Origin: Thermosipho atlanticus DSM 15807
GTDB taxonomy: Bacteria; Thermotogota; Thermotogae; Thermotogales; Fervidobacteriaceae
Length of the DNA: 64,000 bases
Assembly: GCF_900129985.1 (NCBI RefSeq)
Contig: NZ_FQXN01000002.1
Location: 124,001 to 188,000 of the forward strand
Direction of reading: 5' to 3'
The position numbers and the translations under genes are program-made. Of the stretch, positions 57,355 to 64,000 are shown piece by piece. Below the pieces are notes generated by a model that was not told where the DNA came from, made no database searches, and saw only the letters and a program-made list of their open reading frames with translations. How positions within the stretch are numbered: position 1 is the stretch's first letter; each line of letters opens with the position of its first letter.

Positions 57355-58599
57355 ATGAAAAATGTTTTAGCTCTCATTCTAGCAGGTGGGCAAGGGACTC
57401 GCTTAGGAGTTTTAACGGAAAAGATAGCTAAACCTGCCGTTCAATTTGGAGGAAAATATAGGTTAATAGATTTCACTTTAAGTAATTGTGTTAATTCTGG
57501 TATTTATAAAGTAGGAGTTCTTACGCAATATAAACCCCATCTTCTTAATAAACATATTGGTATTGGAAAACCTTGGGATTTAGATAGAAAAGATGGTGGA
57601 ATAACTATATTACAACCGTATTTTACTGAAAAGGCAAAAGTTTGGTTTAGTGGAACTGCTGATGCAGTTTATCAAAATATTGAATTTGTTGATGAATATT
57701 CTCCTGAATATGTTGTTATCCTTTCCGGGGATCATGTTTATTCAATGGATTACAACGAGCTAATTGATTACCATATTTCAAAAGGTGCTCTTGCAACTGT
57801 AGCATGTCTTGAAGTACCCCTTTCAGAAGCAAACAGGTTTGGAATAATGGTAACGGATCTTGAGAATAGGATTATAGAATTTCAGGAAAAACCTGAAAAA
57901 CCTAAATCAAATCTTGCTTCATTAGGTATATACGTTTTTCAATGGAGCTTTATTCGAGAAGTTTTAATACAAGATGCAAATAAACCAGAAAGCTCTCATG
58001 ATTTTGGGAAAGATATTATACCTGAGATTATTAAAACAAAAAGAGTGTTTGCTTTTCCTTTTGAAGGGTATTGGAGGGATGTTGGAACAATATACTCCTA
58101 TTGGGAAGCAAATCTTGAATTAACAAGAGTAATACCTGCTTTCAATATACATGATGCCAGCTGGAGAATTTATACACATTCTGAAGAAATGCCACCGGCT
58201 TATATATCAAAAAAATCAAAGATAAAAAATTCGTTGATTAGTGAAGGTTGTGAGATATATGGAAACGTGGAAAGTTCGGTTATATCTCAAGGAGTTGAAA
58301 TAGGAGAAAATTCAGTAATAAAAAATTCAGTTGTTATGTCAAAAGTAAAAATTGGGAAGAATTGTTATATAGAGAATGCTATAATTGCTGAAAATGCAAT
58401 TATTGGTAATTCAGTGAAAATAGGAGAAGGCGAATATGCAGAAAGCAAATTAAATAATAAAGTTTATAACAGTGAAATTTCTGTAATAGGAATGGATAGT
58501 ATAATCGAAGATAATGTTGTCATAGGTAAAAATTGTGTAGTTGGAATAGAGAAAATATTACGTTCTGGTTTAACGTTAAATTCTGGAGAATATATTTAA
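57355..58599 (+). CDS. glgC: Glucose-1-phosphate adenylyltransferase
   Basis: GlgC makes ADP-glucose for glycogen. The 414-residue protein has [20 protein letters not shown] (about 7-26), [32 protein letters not shown] (about 100), [10 protein letters not shown] and [12 protein letters not shown] hexapeptide-repeat beta-helix forms the end. The AGGAGC Shine-Dalgarno precedes ATG 57355. It is coupled with glgD. Confidence 0.96.
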   Translation: MKNVLALILAGGQGTRLGVLTEKIAKPAVQFGGKYRLIDFTLSNCVNSGIYKVGVLTQYKPHLLNKHIGIGKPWDLDRKDGGITILQPYFTEKAKVWFSGTADAVYQNIEFVDEYSPEYVVILSGDHVYSMDYNELIDYHISKGALATVACLEVPLSEANRFGIMVTDLENRIIEFQEKPEKPKSNLASLGIYVFQWSFIREVLIQDANKPESSHDFGKDIIPEIIKTKRVFAFPFEGYWRDVGTIYSYWEANLELTRVIPAFNIHDASWRIYTHSEEMPPAYISKKSKIKNSLISEGCEIYGNVESSVISQGVEIGENSVIKNSVVMSKVKIGKNCYIENAIIAENAIIGNSVKIGEGEYAESKLNNKVYNSEISVIGMDSIIEDNVVIGKNCVVGIEKILRSGLTLNSGEYI

Positions 58600-58629
58600 A
58601 AAACTTCAATCATTGCTGAGGTGTTAAAT

Positions 58630-59625
58630 TTGAGAATAACTAAGATAAATGAAAAAAATTATAAAGAATGTGTAACCTTAATTTATCGTGAAAAAAAGGA
58701 GTATTTCGATTTTCTCTTTAAAAATCCGATTAAAATAATTGAAAAAGCTGTTTCCAGATCAATTCCACCGTTTTTACCTGAAAATTCCATAGTTTTTGAG
58801 GATAATAAAGGGAATGTATTAGGAGTTCTTTTATTTGCTCCTAAAAGTGCTTTTAGACATGGTTACGAAAAATGGTTTAAAGTGTTGGGTTTTAAGGTCT
58901 TTGGTACAGGGTTGAAATTATCTTCAATTATAGGGCAAATTCTAATCAATTTTACTGTTGATGATGTTTATATGATTTCAGTTTCAGGAAAATCATTGGA
59001 TGTAGAGTATGAATTGCTATATCATTTTATAACCTCCCATGAATTCTCTCGAATTATAGCAGATGTACCTAAATCGATCTTGGAAAAATATAGAATTTTT
59101 GGGTTTGTAGAAAGTCAAGTTTTTAACGATAGAATAGTAAGAATGCACAAAAAGATGAGTTATAAAACTGCAAGTGGTATTGGCTGGGATACTCATCCCC
59201 TTGTTAAGGACAGAAAACTAGTCTTAGGTGGAATTGAAATTCCATATGACTTTGGTTTAAAAGGGCATTCAGATGCTGATGTTTTAGTTCATAGTATTAT
59301 AGATTCGTTAATTGGTGTCTCACTTAAGATGGATATTGGTAAAGTTTTTCCTGAGGATAAAGTTCCAGAAGGTATGAGTAGTATGAAAATGCTTGAAGAA
59401 GTGTTAAGAATGATAAAATCAAAGGGTTATTTTCCAACAAGTATAGATTGTGTAATAATTTCAAAGTACAAACTTGGGCAATTTAGAGAAGATATTGCAA
59501 ACAATCTTTCAGATACATTAAGTTGTCCCGTAAGCTTGAAATTTAAGACTGGAAATGAAGTTTACCCCGAATCTAAAGGGTTAGGTATAACTTCCATTTG
59601 TGTTAGCAATTTAATAGTAATTTAG
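58630..59625 (+). CDS. ispF: GNAT-like domain fused to IspF (MEP pathway)
   Basis: The last about 155 residues are IspF, 2-C-methyl-D-erythritol 2,4-cyclodiphosphate synthase. They show GWDTHPLVKDRKLVLGGIEI with the metal DxH (about 183-203), GHSDADVLVHSIIDSLIG and DIGKVFPED. The first about 175 residues resemble a GNAT acetyltransferase: LRITKINEKNYKECVTLIY at the start, FEDNKGNVLGVLLFAP in the middle and KYRIFGFVESQVFNDRIVRM late. IspF is normally a stand-alone 155-160-residue protein. The junction is in one frame with no internal Shine-Dalgarno before MSYKTASGIGWD. TTG 58630 follows GAGGTG; GTG 58621 lies inside that site. Confidence 0.85.
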   Translation: MRITKINEKNYKECVTLIYREKKEYFDFLFKNPIKIIEKAVSRSIPPFLPENSIVFEDNKGNVLGVLLFAPKSAFRHGYEKWFKVLGFKVFGTGLKLSSIIGQILINFTVDDVYMISVSGKSLDVEYELLYHFITSHEFSRIIADVPKSILEKYRIFGFVESQVFNDRIVRMHKKMSYKTASGIGWDTHPLVKDRKLVLGGIEIPYDFGLKGHSDADVLVHSIIDSLIGVSLKMDIGKVFPEDKVPEGMSSMKMLEEVLRMIKSKGYFPTSIDCVIISKYKLGQFREDIANNLSDTLSCPVSLKFKTGNEVYPESKGLGITSICVSNLIVI

Positions 59626-59641
59626 TAAGAGAGGTGGTAAT

Positions 59642-60259
59642 GTGAAAAAAGTATTAGTTGGTTTGTTATTGATATTATCTTTAATTTCCTTTTCAGAAAT
59701 ATATTCAATTAAAATTGACGATACTCCGTTAGGGACAGCAGTTTTAAGAGAAATTACTGATGAAGTTTATCAAGTAGTTACTACTATAGATTATGGAGTA
59801 TTTTATACAATTGAATCAACTACCACATATGACGGACCATATTTTAAAGATTATATTGCAACATTCAGTGTTGATGGGACAACTACTGGGAGAATTATAG
59901 GAAGTTATGACGGGGAAGTTGCGAATTTTACTTTTGAATCTCAAGTTAGTTCAAATACAATTTCTTTGAACAAGCAGAATTTAGTTATTTTAGATAACAA
60001 TTTCATGCTTTCACATTTTTTAAAGATTATTGAATATCCTTCCCCTATTTTTGAAATAGTAATACCTCAGCTTTTATTTAATCCTTCAAAAACGGAATAT
60101 GCTGTTGGCGAAGCGATTTTAAATAAAAAAGGGGATACTTTTGTGATTTCATTTGAAAATGAAAAAATACTTATTACTGTAAAAGATAATAAAATTTACA
60201 AAATCGAATATCCCGATTCTTCAATAACTGTGGAGCTGGTTGAAAATGAAGACTTCTGA
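59642..60259 (+). CDS. Secreted protein of unknown function
   Basis: The 205-residue precursor has a signal peptide (MKKVLVGLLLILSLISFS) without a lipobox Cys. The mature part is beta-rich with many Thr, Tyr and Asp residues and no Cys (YDGPYFKDYIATFSVDG is typical). It may be a DUF3108-like or lipocalin-like secreted protein, but no family is certain. GTG 59642 follows GAGGTGGTAAT. It overlaps rsmA by 14 nt. Confidence 0.7.
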   Translation: MKKVLVGLLLILSLISFSEIYSIKIDDTPLGTAVLREITDEVYQVVTTIDYGVFYTIESTTTYDGPYFKDYIATFSVDGTTTGRIIGSYDGEVANFTFESQVSSNTISLNKQNLVILDNNFMLSHFLKIIEYPSPIFEIVIPQLLFNPSKTEYAVGEAILNKKGDTFVISFENEKILITVKDNKIYKIEYPDSSITVELVENEDF

Positions 60260-61037
60260 TTTGTTGAAACAATATGGAATAAAGTTAAAAAAAAACTTAG
60301 GTCAGAACTTTCTATCAAATACTGAGATAGCTAGACAAATTGTTGAAGTTGCAAATGTAAAGGCTGATGACGTGATATTGGAAATTGGACCTGGAGCTGG
60401 GACTCTAACTGAAGAACTTTTGAAAACAGGTGCAAAAGTTGTAGGAGTAGAGATAGACAAGAGATTGAAGCCTCTTCTCGAGAGATTAAATGAATTTGAA
60501 AATTTTACATTGGTTTTTGAAGATTTTTTAAAATTTGATATTTCAACCTTGCCAAAACATTTTCGGGTGGTTTCAAATATTCCTTATTCTATAACAGGAC
60601 CGATATTAAAAAAACTTTTATTTTCAGATTTCTCAGATGCATATTTAATGGTTCAAAAGGAAGTTGGTGAAAGACTTTTAGCACCAATAGGTGATTCGAA
60701 TAGGAGTTTTTTGACTGTTGTAGTACAAACCTTCTGTACCGTTGAAAAGGTATTGACAGTTTCAAAAGGTAATTTTGTTCCCAATCCCAAAGTTGATAGT
60801 GTTGTGTTACATATATCTAAAAACACGGAAGTGTATGAAAAATACGATATAAAAATATTTTGGGATTTTGTTTCAAAATGTTTTGGTCAGAAAAGGAAAA
60901 CTTTGTATAATAATTTGAAAACATTTGTAAATAACTTAGATGATTTAAAGAAAAAATATGATTTAACGTTGAGACCTGAGCAAGTTAGTAAGGAAATGTT
61001 TTTACAAATATTTGAAGAATTGCTGAGCCCCAATTAG
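60246..61037 (+). CDS. rsmA: 16S rRNA (adenine-1518/1519-N6)-dimethyltransferase
   Basis: RsmA (KsgA) dimethylates two adenines near the 3' end of 16S rRNA. The 263-residue protein has KLKKNLGQNFLSNTEIA (about 12-28), the SAM site ILEIGPGAGTLTEELL (about 43-58), VVSNIPYSITGPILKKLLF (about 108-126) and GQKRKTLYNNLK. ATG 60246 is preferred; TTG 60240 is also possible. The stop codon lies inside a hairpin. Confidence 0.96.
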   Translation: MKTSDLLKQYGIKLKKNLGQNFLSNTEIARQIVEVANVKADDVILEIGPGAGTLTEELLKTGAKVVGVEIDKRLKPLLERLNEFENFTLVFEDFLKFDISTLPKHFRVVSNIPYSITGPILKKLLFSDFSDAYLMVQKEVGERLLAPIGDSNRSFLTVVVQTFCTVEKVLTVSKGNFVPNPKVDSVVLHISKNTEVYEKYDIKIFWDFVSKCFGQKRKTLYNNLKTFVNNLDDLKKKYDLTLRPEQVSKEMFLQIFEELLSPN

Positions 61038-61048
61038 GGGCTTATCTT
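61026..61048 (+). terminator. Weak hairpin at the rsmA stop codon
   Basis: AGCCCC / GGGGCT (61026-61031 and 61037-61042) with loop AATTA, then TATCTTTT. It overlaps the rsmA TAG and precedes the fmt Shine-Dalgarno. It may be a partial terminator inside the operon. Confidence 0.5.
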
Positions 61049-61066
61049 TTGAAAAGGAGGGAACAC

Positions 61067-61981
61067 ATGAAGATCATATTTTTAGGTACACCAGATTTCG
61101 CCAGCGAACATTTAGAATATTTATTGAGAAATAATTTTAATGTTGTTGCCGTTATATCCCAACCAGATAAACCAAAAGGTAGAGGAAAGAAAATTTTACC
61201 AACACCGGTAAAAGAGCTTGCATTAAAATATGGTATTCCTGTATTTCAACCAAAAAGTTTGAACAAGGAAGGATTAAAAATAATTGAGGAGTATAAGCCT
61301 GATATAGGAATAGTAGTTGCATATGGAAAACTTTTAAAATCACCTTTTCTAGATGCGATCCCTTTTTATAACGTACATGCTTCATTATTGCCTAAGTATA
61401 GGGGAGCTGCGCCTATTCAAAGGGCATTAGAAAATGGAGAAAAGAGAACTGGTATTACTATTTTTAAAATAGGAGTAGGAATGGATGACGGACCAATTGC
61501 TATTCAAAAAGAAATAGTTGTGGGAGAATATGAAACGTTTGGTCAATTGTATGTAAAACTTTTAGAAGTTGGTAAGAAAACACTGGAAAAGTTTTTAAAA
61601 AATTATCCAACAAAGCTCGTTCCACAAAATGGTGAGCCAACTTTTGCTCCAAAAATTAGTAAAGAAGATTTAAACGTCAATTTTTCAGATAGCTGTTTAA
61701 AAGTTAAAAACAAAATAAGAGCTTACGATCCTGTTCCTGGTGTAAAAGCGATTTTGAATGGCAAAATCGTAAAACTCTTTGGTGTGTTTTATTTTGAACA
61801 AGCTAATATCAACAAACCAGGTGAAGTACTCGAGATTAAAGAAGAAGGAGCAATAGTAGGTTGTAGTGACGGTGTTGTTGGAATTAGAAACATACAATTT
61901 CCAGGTAAGAAAAAGATAACTTTTATGGAAGCAAAAAATGGTAAGCTTTTAAAAGTGGGTGATGTTTTTGAAAAGAGTTAA
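61067..61981 (+). CDS. fmt: Methionyl-tRNA formyltransferase
   Basis: Fmt formylates initiator Met-tRNA with 10-formyl-THF (made by Fhs, encoded near the left end). The 304-residue protein has IIFLGTPDFASEHLEYL, VISQPDKPKGRGKK, FYNVHASLLPKYRGAAPIQR (about 103-122, active-site Asn and His) and GITIFKIGVGMDDGPI. ATG 61067 follows AAGGAGG; a TTG at 61049 is too early. It overlaps trmFO by 14 nt. Confidence 0.97.
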   Translation: MKIIFLGTPDFASEHLEYLLRNNFNVVAVISQPDKPKGRGKKILPTPVKELALKYGIPVFQPKSLNKEGLKIIEEYKPDIGIVVAYGKLLKSPFLDAIPFYNVHASLLPKYRGAAPIQRALENGEKRTGITIFKIGVGMDDGPIAIQKEIVVGEYETFGQLYVKLLEVGKKTLEKFLKNYPTKLVPQNGEPTFAPKISKEDLNVNFSDSCLKVKNKIRAYDPVPGVKAILNGKIVKLFGVFYFEQANINKPGEVLEIKEEGAIVGCSDGVVGIRNIQFPGKKKITFMEAKNGKLLKVGDVFEKS

Positions 61982-63269
61982 TATAGTTGGTGCAGGACTT
62001 GCAGGTGTAGAAGTTGCATGGAAACTAGCAAAAGAGGGTATATCAGTAAGAATATTTGAGCAAAAACCTCTTAAGTTTTCACCAGTTCACAAGTCTAAAT
62101 ATTTTGCGGAGTTAGTGTGTAGCAATTCTTTAAAATCGGAAAGTTTGGAAAATGCTGAAGGTGTGTTAAAACAAGAAATGAAAATGCTAGATTCGATAAT
62201 TTTGCATTGTGCTGAAAAACATAGAGTACCTGCCGGAAAAGCTTTAGCTGTTGAAAGAGAGGGTTTTTCTAAATGTATAACTGATATTATTTCTTCGTTT
62301 CCAACTGTTGAGGTAATTAATGAAGAAGTGAAATCAATTGATTTGGACACGAATGAAATATGGGTAATTGCTACAGGACCAACTACGGATGGAGAATTTG
62401 CAAAGTGGCTTTCAAAGATTACAGATGGATTCTTAAACTTTTTTGATGCAGTAGCTCCTATTATTTCAGGTGAGAGTATAAATTTTGATGTTTGTTTTTT
62501 TGGTAATAGGTATGGAGAAGGTGGTGGAGACTACGTAAATTGTCCAATGACGAAAGAGGAGTATGAACGATTTCATGAGGAATTACTAAAAGCCGAGAAA
62601 ATTGAAATGAAAGATTTTGATAAAAGTTTGTTATTTGAAAGATGTCAGCCGATAGAAGAAATCGCAAATACCGGTAAGAAATCCTTAGCATATGGTCCAT
62701 TACGTCCTGTAGGATTTTTAGATCCTAGGACCGGTAAAAGACCGTATGCAATTGTTCAGCTGAGGAAAGAAGATGAAGCGGGGAATATGTATAATATAGT
62801 TGGTTTTCAAACTAGATTGAAGTGGAAAGAGCAAGAAAGAATAATACGCCTTATACCAGGTTTAGAAAATGCAGAGATTTTGAGGTATGGTGTAATGCAC
62901 AGAAATACATATATTAATACTCCAAAAGTTTTGGATAAATATTTAAGGCACAAAAAATATAGAAATTTATTTTTTGCTGGACAAATTGTTGGAGTTGAGG
63001 GTTATCTTGAATCGGCGGCAAGTGGAATTTATGTAGGTCTAAATATTAATAGGGTTTTAAATGGTAAAGAATTAATTACATTTCCTGAAAAAACAATGAT
63101 TGGAGCATTAATTAGGTATGTTACGACAGCGACGGATTTAAAACCAATGTATGCAAATTTTGGACTTGTAAATGTAAAAACAGAGTTGAGAAATAAAAAA
63201 GAGAGAAGAAAATTTTTATCTAATATTTGTATAGAAGAAATGAAAAAGTTTGTGGATATGCTAAAATAA
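61968..63269 (+). CDS. trmFO: Folate/FAD-dependent tRNA (uracil-54-C5)-methyltransferase
   Basis: TrmFO makes m5U54 in tRNA with 5,10-methylene-THF and FAD. The 433-residue protein has the FAD motif VNIVGAGLAGVEVAWKLAKE at the start. AELVCSNSLKSESLENAEGV (about 49-68), RYGEGGGDYVNCPMTKEEY and FAGQIVGVEGYLESAASG (about 340) are family segments. TTG 61968 is 4 nt after GGTGAT and gives MKRVNIVGAG, the usual start; GTG 61959 and ATG 61962 are alternatives. It overlaps fmt. Confidence 0.96.
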   Translation: MKRVNIVGAGLAGVEVAWKLAKEGISVRIFEQKPLKFSPVHKSKYFAELVCSNSLKSESLENAEGVLKQEMKMLDSIILHCAEKHRVPAGKALAVEREGFSKCITDIISSFPTVEVINEEVKSIDLDTNEIWVIATGPTTDGEFAKWLSKITDGFLNFFDAVAPIISGESINFDVCFFGNRYGEGGGDYVNCPMTKEEYERFHEELLKAEKIEMKDFDKSLLFERCQPIEEIANTGKKSLAYGPLRPVGFLDPRTGKRPYAIVQLRKEDEAGNMYNIVGFQTRLKWKEQERIIRLIPGLENAEILRYGVMHRNTYINTPKVLDKYLRHKKYRNLFFAGQIVGVEGYLESAASGIYVGLNINRVLNGKELITFPEKTMIGALIRYVTTATDLKPMYANFGLVNVKTELRNKKERRKFLSNICIEEMKKFVDMLK

Positions 63270-63287
63270 AGTTTAGGAGTGATTTCA

Positions 63288-64000
63288 TTGAAATATGCTT
63301 TATTAGGATTAGGAATTAGTAATAAAGAAATATTAAAATATCTTTTAAAAAAAGGTGAAAAAGTTTTTGTAAGTGAACAAAAAAAACTTAGTGATAGTGA
63401 TAGAAAATTTTTAATTGAAAACAATGTCGATTTTGAAGAATTGGGACATTCATCTAAAGTTTTAGAAAACGATGTTATTTTGGTTAGTCCTGGTATTCAT
63501 TTTGACAATCAAATTATTAAAAAAGCAATAAGCGAGGGTATTAAAGTCGATACAGAAATATCTTTTTGTACCAACGAATTTGAGAAATTAGGTTGGTTGC
63601 CATATATAGTAGCAGTTACTGGGTCTGTAGGGAAAAGTACGACTGTATCAATGATTCATCATGTATTAAATAAACATACAAGATCTTTATTAGCAGGAAA
63701 TATAGGTATTCCTGTAGCTAAATTGTTAAATGATAACTTAAGGGCAGATTATTTAATTTTAGAAGTTAGTAGTTTTCAACTGTATTGGTCTCAATTGTTC
63801 AAGCCCAATCTTTCTGTAATTTTAAATATCTATCCCAATCATTTAAATTGGCATCCTGATATGGAACATTATGTTATGTCAAAGTTTAAGATAGCTATTT
63901 TTCAAGATGAAAACGATATTTTTGTTTATAATCCAGATGATTCGCATATTATAAATAAATTAGATTTGGTTAAAGCTCGAAAAATACCATTTGTAAAATC
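63288..64000 (+). CDS. murD: UDP-N-acetylmuramoyl-L-alanine:D-glutamate ligase (3' end outside window)
   Basis: MurD adds D-Glu in peptidoglycan synthesis. About 237 codons are present and the frame runs off the right edge. The N-terminal Rossmann domain has MKYALLGLGISNKEILKYLL, and VILVSPGIHF is typical. The P-loop is VTGSVGKSTT (about 105), a variant of the usual TGTNGKTT. Family motifs GNIGIPVAKLL and LEVSSFQLYW (about 160) and NIYPNHLNWHPDMEHY (about 183) follow. The start is TTG 63288 behind AGGAGTGAT, 18 nt after trmFO. Confidence 0.95.
   Translation, partial: MKYALLGLGISNKEILKYLLKKGEKVFVSEQKKLSDSDRKFLIENNVDFEELGHSSKVLENDVILVSPGIHFDNQIIKKAISEGIKVDTEISFCTNEFEKLGWLPYIVAVTGSVGKSTTVSMIHHVLNKHTRSLLAGNIGIPVAKLLNDNLRADYLILEVSSFQLYWSQLFKPNLSVILNIYPNHLNWHPDMEHYVMSKFKIAIFQDENDIFVYNPDDSHIINKLDLVKARKIPFVK

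Overview
The window looks like a chromosomal segment of a Thermotogales bacterium, most probably Thermosipho or a close relative. The DNA is very AT-rich and genes are tightly packed with 0-15 nt gaps. Shine-Dalgarno sequences (GGAGG, GGTGA) are strong and TTG/GTG starts are frequent. Recognisable proteins (F-type ATP synthase rotor, DeoC, long HPF, RecJ, PriA, Tex, TrmFO, GlgC/GlgD, MEP-pathway enzymes) have Thermotogae-like features. No phage, insertion sequence, CRISPR array or rRNA was seen; one tRNA gene is present. The genus is an inference from composition and gene content, not a database match. There is no gene-free stretch longer than 300 bases.

Layout. 1-1351: a secreted FG-GAP/VCBS repeat protein on the minus strand, cut by the left edge. 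1505-3178: HAD phosphatase and mannose-1-phosphate guanylyltransferase. 3237-4520: glutamate dehydrogenase (minus). 4717-8689: a minus-strand operon of a 69-residue unknown protein, Hsp33, an orphan sensor kinase and formate-THF ligase. 8928-22456: a long plus-strand series of recJ, a YqgF-family gene, tRNA-Arg(CCG), an Xaa-Pro peptidase, the complete F-type ATP synthase operon (atpZ-I-B-E-F-H-A-G-D-C), a DegV/FakB-like protein, a membrane protein and long HPF. 22530-28563: a seven-gene operon with a soluble GAF/PAS sensor kinase, PanD, a Cys-rich protein, two unknown proteins, a LipM-like transferase and RsmI. 28653-33606: cold-shock protein, zinc-ribbon protein, PriA and Tex. 33781-38345: a three-subunit flavin/iron-sulfur amino-acid-type dehydrogenase followed by a solute-binding lipid-independent secreted protein. 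38425-42912: a divergent sliding-clamp-like protein, IspG, a site-2 protease, a GNAT protein and an unknown. 42928-49699: RsmE, LeuRS, a SurA-like chaperone, MtnA and SerRS. 49786-64000: a very long operon of dxs, asp23, fakA, rseC-like, lipase-like, gatC, smpB, deoC, glgD, glgC, a GNAT-IspF fusion, a secreted protein, rsmA, fmt, trmFO and murD (cut by the right edge).

How the genes work together. The ATP synthase rotor subunit carries two carboxylates plus the ES/T pair of sodium-coupled rotors, which suggests sodium bioenergetics. Three MEP-pathway enzymes (Dxs, IspG, IspF) are scattered over the window. One-carbon folate enzymes (Fhs, Fmt, TrmFO) and translation maintenance genes (RsmA, RsmE, RsmI, SmpB, HPF, GatC, LeuRS, SerRS) dominate the housekeeping content. 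FakA and a FakB-like DegV protein occur in separate operons.

Most unusual points: deoC is split by one extra nucleotide; IspF is fused to an N-terminal GNAT-like domain; RecJ carries about 410 extra residues that look like a decayed two-lobe helicase; the site-2 protease has no canonical start codon at the right distance from its Shine-Dalgarno; a strong hairpin separates atpD from atpC; and a divergent DnaN-like protein is encoded alone. No wholly new multi-gene system could be demonstrated from sequence alone.
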